Positions 7,297-10,884 of a stretch of DNA of 10,884 nt are shown here, piece by piece. The notes under the pieces are model-generated. The model did no database searches and had not been told where the DNA came from. It saw only the letters and a program-made list of their open reading frames with translations. The position numbers and the translations under genes were made by a program. The first letter of the stretch is position 1, and every line of letters starts with the position of its first letter. The stretch covers positions 1 to 10,884 of the forward strand of contig NVRR01000085.1 in the NCBI GenBank assembly GCA_002732675.1. Reading direction: 5' to 3'. This DNA comes from Sneathiella sp. (GTDB lineage: Bacteria > Pseudomonadota > Alphaproteobacteria > Sneathiellales > Sneathiellaceae).

Positions 7297-8199
7297 AGCC
7301 GAAGCCATCCCCATCTCACCGATACGGGTTTTTAGGTCTCTCAGGCTTTCCTCAACGGACTGGCCCGATGTATTGCAATAGGCCTCTGCCCGCTCATAAA
7401 GCGGCTCCCGCGCCTGTAAAATCTGTTTCAAATCGGCCATGGCCTCTCGGCTTCCGGCCATGGGCCGCATATCGCCTTGCGCCACAACACGGGCCATATG
7501 CTCCTCCGGCGCTGCCTGCAACCAGACAACATGTGTGCGCTCAAGAAGAAGCGAAAAGGTCTGATCATCGGCCACGATACTGCCCCCCGTTGCAATCACG
7601 ACATTGTCCTGCGTCTCCACAATCTTCGCCAGGCATCGTTGCTCATAGCGGCGAAAAGAGGGTTGACCGGCGAGCGAAAAAATCTCAGCGAGGCTCGCCC
7701 CAAACTCTTTCTCTATCTCCGCGTTCAATTCGACAAATCCAAAGCCCAGCTGCGATGCCAGACGCGGCCCCAGGGTTGACTTTCCGGCCCCTCTCAGACC
7801 GATCAGGGAAATTCTCCTGCCCTTGGCGCATTCCGACTTTACCGAAAGCTTCGCCCGCATCAGATCAATGAAGCTGACGACATCCGCCTCCGCCAGTTGC
7901 GCCGATAGCTGCTGCAGAGTTTGCCTCTTCGGGCTGAGCTCTGCCTCCTGCGCGATCAAGTCCGCCGCCGTCATGTCCATGGCCCGGGCGATCTGGCGCA
8001 AAACAAGAACCGAGACATTGCCCTGACCTGTTTCAAGTTTGGCAAGATACCGTTCCGATACCCCGGAATCGCGGGCGAGGGCTTTGCGGGTCATACCACG
8101 TTGCGCCCGTGCAGACCGCACGCGTGTCCCCAACTCCGCCAGGTAATCCGTAGCGCCTATATCCTCCCACCGTACAATGTCCGTCGCCAATTTGGTCAT
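7291..8199 (-). CDS. boxR: BoxR/BzdR-type regulator: XRE helix-turn-helix fused to shikimate-kinase-like domain
   Basis: A transcriptional regulator, by family knowledge a repressor relieved by benzoyl-CoA. The 302-residue length and layout match BzdR/BoxR. Residues about 22-83 are an XRE helix-turn-helix (TRKALARDSGVSERYLAKLE, 37-56). A linker follows, and about 128-290 is a shikimate-kinase-like domain with Walker A GLRGAGKST (134-142), FRRYEQ, GDMRPMAG and the REPLYERAEAY segment. Two positions differ from active shikimate kinases: the shikimate-binding aspartate of the D-x-x-IE segment is asparagine (N159, in VELNAEIEKE) and the GGG loop is GGS (205-207). This fits a domain kept for ligand sensing, not catalysis. 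The ATG has AAGGA upstream. It is divergent from the flavodoxin-bclA genes across about 95 bases carrying a candidate operator, so autoregulation is likely. Confidence 0.92.
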   Translation of the reverse strand: MTKLATDIVRWEDIGATDYLAELGTRVRSARAQRGMTRKALARDSGVSERYLAKLETGQGNVSVLVLRQIARAMDMTAADLIAQEAELSPKRQTLQQLSAQLAEADVVSFIDLMRAKLSVKSECAKGRRISLIGLRGAGKSTLGPRLASQLGFGFVELNAEIEKEFGASLAEIFSLAGQPSFRRYEQRCLAKIVETQDNVVIATGGSIVADDQTFSLLLERTHVVWLQAAPEEHMARVVAQGDMRPMAGSREAMADLKQILQAREPLYERAEAYCNTSGQSVEESLRDLKTRIGEMGMASAK

Positions 8200-8236
8200 T
8201 CAGGTTCCTTCTACCCTTGTCGATAATCTTCTGGAC

Positions 8237-8259
8237 AAAATGCATTATATTTCCTATTT
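8237..8259 (-). promoter_or_regulatory. Candidate BoxR operator/promoter element, copy B (boxR/flavodoxin intergenic)
   Basis: The partner of the 7274-7296 element. On the plus strand it begins AAAATGCA (8237-8244) and ends TTCCTATTT (8251-8259). It sits in the AT-rich divergent region, 37 bases upstream of the boxR ATG and 35 before the flavodoxin start. It could thus control both directions. The centre contains the palindrome AATGCATT (8239-8246). Confidence 0.55.
8244..8249 (-). promoter_or_regulatory. Candidate -10 box (TATAAT) for boxR
   Basis: A perfect TATAAT on the minus strand, inside the candidate operator and 44 bases before the boxR ATG. At 17 bases upstream the -35 position reads TACTCA, a poor match (3 of 6). 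Operator and -10 overlap would give simple repression by BoxR. Inferred. Confidence 0.4.
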
Positions 8260-8281
8260 CCTGTTTTGAGTAGTTTTTTTT

Positions 8282-8285
8282 GGAG
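8282..8285 (+). promoter_or_regulatory. Ribosome binding site (GGAG) of the flavodoxin gene
   Basis: GGAG lies 9 bases before a TTG at 8295, between runs of eight T (8274-8281) and seven T (8290-8296). It supports TTG 8295 as the start. The TTG at 8280 would overlap this site, and the ATG at 8328 would remove the first beta strand and most of the FMN phosphate loop. Confidence 0.6.
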
Positions 8286-8294
8286 AAAATTTTT

Positions 8295-8756
8295 TTGGTC
8301 GCGCATATTAAAATTCTTGTCGGCACCATGACCGGAACAGCGGAACTGGTAGCCGACGAAATCCTCGATGCCTTGCAGGCCGGAGAGATGGACGCGGAAA
8401 TCCTTCTTATGGATGATCTTGAACCGGAGATATTCGAGACCGCCGCTGCCTATATCATCTGCACGTCCACCTATGGCCAAGGCGACGTCCCTGATAATTG
8501 TCAGGCCTTTATGGACAGCCTGGAGGAGCAGACGCCTGACCTCGGCGGCATACAGTATGGCATTTTCGCCCTTGGCGACCTTACCTATGATCAGACCTTC
8601 TGCAATGGCGGTGTGTTATTTGATCGGACCCTCGCCAAACTCGGGGCAACGCGCATCGGCGATATCCTGAAACATGATGCCTCGTCGGGCGAATTGCCGG
8701 AAGATCAAGCCGGCGCCTGGGCGGAGGAATGGCTCGCCAATCTGGTAAATGCATAA
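8295..8756 (+). CDS. MioC-like flavodoxin (FMN-binding electron carrier)
   Basis: A 153-residue single-domain flavodoxin, closest in pattern to MioC and the FMN domains of diflavin reductases. FMN contacts are visible: phosphate loop TMTGTAE (11-17) after strand HIKILVG, STYGQGDVPDN (58-68), and LGDLTYDQTFCNGG (93-106). The start is taken as TTG 8295, giving MVAHIKILVG. A one-electron carrier role follows from the fold. Its partner is not shown, but its position between boxR and the benzoate-CoA ligase suggests it serves the box pathway, perhaps passing electrons to BoxB, whose usual reductase BoxA is absent here. It probably shares a transcript with the ligase gene 74 bases downstream. An alternative is an unrelated housekeeping role, as for E. 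coli MioC. Confidence 0.88.
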   Translation: MVAHIKILVGTMTGTAELVADEILDALQAGEMDAEILLMDDLEPEIFETAAAYIICTSTYGQGDVPDNCQAFMDSLEEQTPDLGGIQYGIFALGDLTYDQTFCNGGVLFDRTLAKLGATRIGDILKHDASSGELPEDQAGAWAEEWLANLVNA

Positions 8757-8830
8757 TTAAGAAGATAGACTAACAGCGGGCAGCGAAATACCCGGAAGAA
8801 CCGGGAGGATCAACAGGACGGGAGAGCCTT

Positions 8831-10369
8831 ATGACCGGGAGCACGGACGAAAATTTTTACAACGCCGCCGTTGATCTTATGGATCATAATCTGGCCGCAG
8901 GTCGCGGCGACAAGACGGCCGTCATTGATAGGACCGGCGCCCATAGCTATCAGGATGTCATCAACGGGATCAACAAATTCGCCAATGCCCTGGGGTCACT
9001 CGGTATTTTGCCGGAACAACGCGTTGTTCTTTGTCTCAACGACACTGTCGACTTCCCCATCTGCTTTCTGGGCGCCATCAAGGCTGGCGTCATCCCCGTC
9101 CCCATCAACACCCGTCTGACCGAAAAAGATTATGATTATATTCTGGAAGATAGCCGGGCAACCGGGCTGATCGTTTCTCATGACCTGTTGCCGTTGTTTG
9201 AAAGCCACATTGATCGTCATGACGCCTTGAAATCCGTGACAATCTCCGGCGGCGACAGCGGCGAGCTGGAGAGCCTGCTGCAGGCGCAGCCAAAAGACTA
9301 CAGCGCCGCCAAAACCCGCGCCGATGACATGTGTTTCTGGCTCTACACGTCGGGCACTACTGGTATGCCCAAGGGAACGGTCCACCTTCATAGCAATATG
9401 AAAGCGACAGCCAATTTATATGCCAAGGAAACTATCGGCATTCGCGAAGATGACGTCATGTTCTCCGCGGCCAAACTCTTTTTCGCCTATGGCCTTGGTA
9501 ACGGTCTGACATTTCCGTTCACTGTAGGTGCGACGGTCATTCTGCTGGACGGCCCGCCAACGTCGGAATCGGTTTGCGATATCCTGACCCGCGAGAAACC
9601 CACCATTTTTTACGGCGTCCCCACTCTCTTTGGAATGCTGTTGGCCAGCGATATCCTCCCCAAGGTTGGAGAGCATAATTTGCGCCTCTGCACGTCCGCC
9701 GGGGAGGCCTTGCCCGCAGATCTTCTCAGCCGCTGGCAATCTCATGTCGGGGTCGATATTCTCGACGGGATCGGCAGCACGGAAATGCTGCATATTTTTC
9801 TCGCAAACCGGCCCGGTGATGTCCGCCCCGGTTCGACTGGAAAACCGGTTGAAGGATACGATATCCGCCTGACCGGTGATGACGGCTTGCCGGTGGCACC
9901 GGGGGAGATGGGCGCGCTTGAGATTTCTGGCCCCTCCAGCGGCCTGATGTATTGGAACCAGCGCGCCAAGAGCCTCGAGACATTTCAGGGACCCTGGACC
10001 CGGGCCGGTGATAAATACCGGCAGGATGAGGACGGCTATTACATTTACTGCGGCCGCACGGATGACATGCTGAAAGTCGGCGGTATTTACGTCTCCCCGT
10101 TTGAGGTGGAGGCTGCCCTGATCGAACATGAACTTGTCCTGGAAGTGGCTGTCGTCGGCAAGGCGGATGCGGATGAATTGATAAAGCCAAAAGCCATCGT
10201 TGTCCTGAAAGAGATCCCTAAGGATCAACAGGCGCTCGCTCTGGAACTGCAGGAATTCGCCAAGTCGCGGCTTGCGCCTTACAAGTATCCAAGATGGGTC
10301 GAGTTTGTTGAGGAGCTTCCAAAAACCGCGACCGGGAAAATTCAGCGCTTCAAGCTCCGAGACTCCTGA
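8831..10369 (+). CDS. bclA: Benzoate-CoA ligase
   Basis: Activates benzoate (possibly substituted benzoates) to benzoyl-CoA with ATP and CoA. This is the entry step of the pathway and produces both the BoxB substrate and the likely BoxR ligand. The 512-residue protein is an ANL adenylating enzyme of the benzoate-CoA ligase family. It has the P-loop YTSGTTGMPKG (172-182), the family-typical KLFFAYGLGNGLTFPF, GSTEM (315-319), the hinge region GRTDDMLKVGGIYVSPFEVE (408-427) and the catalytic lysine K503 in TATGKIQRFKLR. The ATG has GGGAG 6 bases upstream. It lies between the flavodoxin gene (74 bases upstream) and an MFS gene (33 bases downstream), all on one strand. 4-Hydroxybenzoate or another ring acid is possible as substrate. 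The box genes argue for benzoate. Confidence 0.94.
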   Translation: MTGSTDENFYNAAVDLMDHNLAAGRGDKTAVIDRTGAHSYQDVINGINKFANALGSLGILPEQRVVLCLNDTVDFPICFLGAIKAGVIPVPINTRLTEKDYDYILEDSRATGLIVSHDLLPLFESHIDRHDALKSVTISGGDSGELESLLQAQPKDYSAAKTRADDMCFWLYTSGTTGMPKGTVHLHSNMKATANLYAKETIGIREDDVMFSAAKLFFAYGLGNGLTFPFTVGATVILLDGPPTSESVCDILTREKPTIFYGVPTLFGMLLASDILPKVGEHNLRLCTSAGEALPADLLSRWQSHVGVDILDGIGSTEMLHIFLANRPGDVRPGSTGKPVEGYDIRLTGDDGLPVAPGEMGALEISGPSSGLMYWNQRAKSLETFQGPWTRAGDKYRQDEDGYYIYCGRTDDMLKVGGIYVSPFEVEAALIEHELVLEVAVVGKADADELIKPKAIVVLKEIPKDQQALALELQEFAKSRLAPYKYPRWVEFVEELPKTATGKIQRFKLRDS

Positions 10370-10402
10370 GCATGCAGGGCGTCATGATAATTTGGGGCCA
10401 CA

Positions 10403-10884
10403 ATGGAGCCTGAAATTTCCGGCAATAAATGGCGTGCCATTGCGCTGCTCGCCTTATGTGAAGTCCTGGCGCTGTCCCTTTGGTTTTCCGCAACAGCGCT
10501 GATCCCGGTCCTGAAAGACGATTTCGGGCTTAGCGGGTTTCACGCGTCGCTTTTCACCAGTGCGGTTGCCGTCGGTTTCGTCATCGGCACCCTGATCAGC
10601 GCGTTGTTCAGCCTTGCCGATCGTATTCCGCCGAAGCATTTCTTTGCCGGTGCCACATTGATTGCTGCAATCGCGAACCTGTCGATCATCTTTATGGACC
10701 CGCTGTCGCCCATGGTCATCGTCATGCGATTGCTGACCGGTATTTGCATGGCCGGTATTTATCCGGTCGGCATGAAAATGGTCTCGACCTGGGCCGAAAA
10801 AGATACGGGGCTGCTGGTCGGATTGCTCGTTGGCGCCCTGACATTGGGTAGCGCCGCGCCGCATATATTGAACTTGCTCGATAC
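10403..10884 (+). CDS. MFS transporter, 5' part
   Basis: The open frame runs off the window end, so 160 residues of a protein usually near 400 are visible. The start ATG at 10403 is the only one possible after an in-frame TAA at 10388-10390 and has GGGG 5 bases upstream. The product begins MEPEISGNKWRAIALL. Hydrophobic segments at about 11-37, 47-71, 79-98, 102-125 and 136-158 fit the first transmembrane helices of the major facilitator superfamily. The loop after the second has the MFS signature core LADRIPPK (71-78, D73-R74), and RLLTGICMAGIYPVG (109-123) fits the fourth helix. It lies 33 bases after bclA, so co-transcription is likely. Import of benzoate or a related acid is inferred from context only; efflux or another substrate cannot be excluded. 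Confidence 0.85.
   Translation, partial: MEPEISGNKWRAIALLALCEVLALSLWFSATALIPVLKDDFGLSGFHASLFTSAVAVGFVIGTLISALFSLADRIPPKHFFAGATLIAAIANLSIIFMDPLSPMVIVMRLLTGICMAGIYPVGMKMVSTWAEKDTGLLVGLLVGALTLGSAAPHILNLLD

Noticed and set aside
8217..8238. Inverted repeat TTGTC-N12-GACAA upstream of boxR as a separate operator
   Set aside because: The arms are 5 bases and it occurs only once in the window, unlike the duplicated 23-bp element next to it.
8791..8805. CCCGG-AAGAA-CCGGG hairpin between the flavodoxin gene and bclA as a terminator
   Set aside because: A 5-bp stem without a T-run; more likely a minor structure in a read-through transcript.
9416..10228. Minus-strand frame of 270 codons antisense to bclA
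   Set aside because: It overlaps the catalytic core of the benzoate-CoA ligase, where the plus-strand motifs are unambiguous.

Overview
The window looks like chromosomal DNA of a proteobacterium, most likely an alphaproteobacterium. This is inferred from protein character and gene content, because no rRNA or other taxonomic marker is present. It carries no insertion sequence, phage gene, tRNA or CRISPR array, and no gene-free stretch longer than about 300 bases.

Left part (1-4146) is housekeeping and miscellaneous metabolism. It holds the 3' end of a 4Fe-4S L-serine dehydratase (+), a polyamine pair speD/speE (-), a glutathione S-transferase-like gene (+), a GNAT acetyltransferase (-) and a small cupin (+). 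Genes alternate in direction and several meet tail to tail with almost no space. The 283-base gap before the glutathione S-transferase holds a perfect 13-bp hairpin and a possible gene relic.

Right part (4172-10884) is an aerobic benzoyl-CoA (box) degradation locus. On the minus strand lie boxR (XRE-type DNA-binding domain fused to a shikimate-kinase-like domain), boxC (ring-opening lyase) and boxB (di-iron epoxidase), in that order of transcription. Divergently on the plus strand lie a MioC-like flavodoxin, a benzoate-CoA ligase and the start of an MFS transporter. Together they suggest uptake of an aromatic acid, activation to benzoyl-CoA, 2,3-epoxidation by BoxB and hydrolytic ring cleavage by BoxC, with BoxR sensing the CoA thioester. 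BoxA, the usual reductase partner of BoxB, and the downstream aldehyde dehydrogenase BoxD are not in the window. The flavodoxin is a candidate electron carrier.

The most notable unexplained structure is a 23-bp element present twice (7274-7296 and 8237-8259, 20 of 23 bases identical, same orientation). It lies 33 and 37 bases upstream of the boxC and boxR start codons. It contains TGCA, and one copy contains a perfect TATAAT, so it is a strong candidate for the BoxR operator/promoter.
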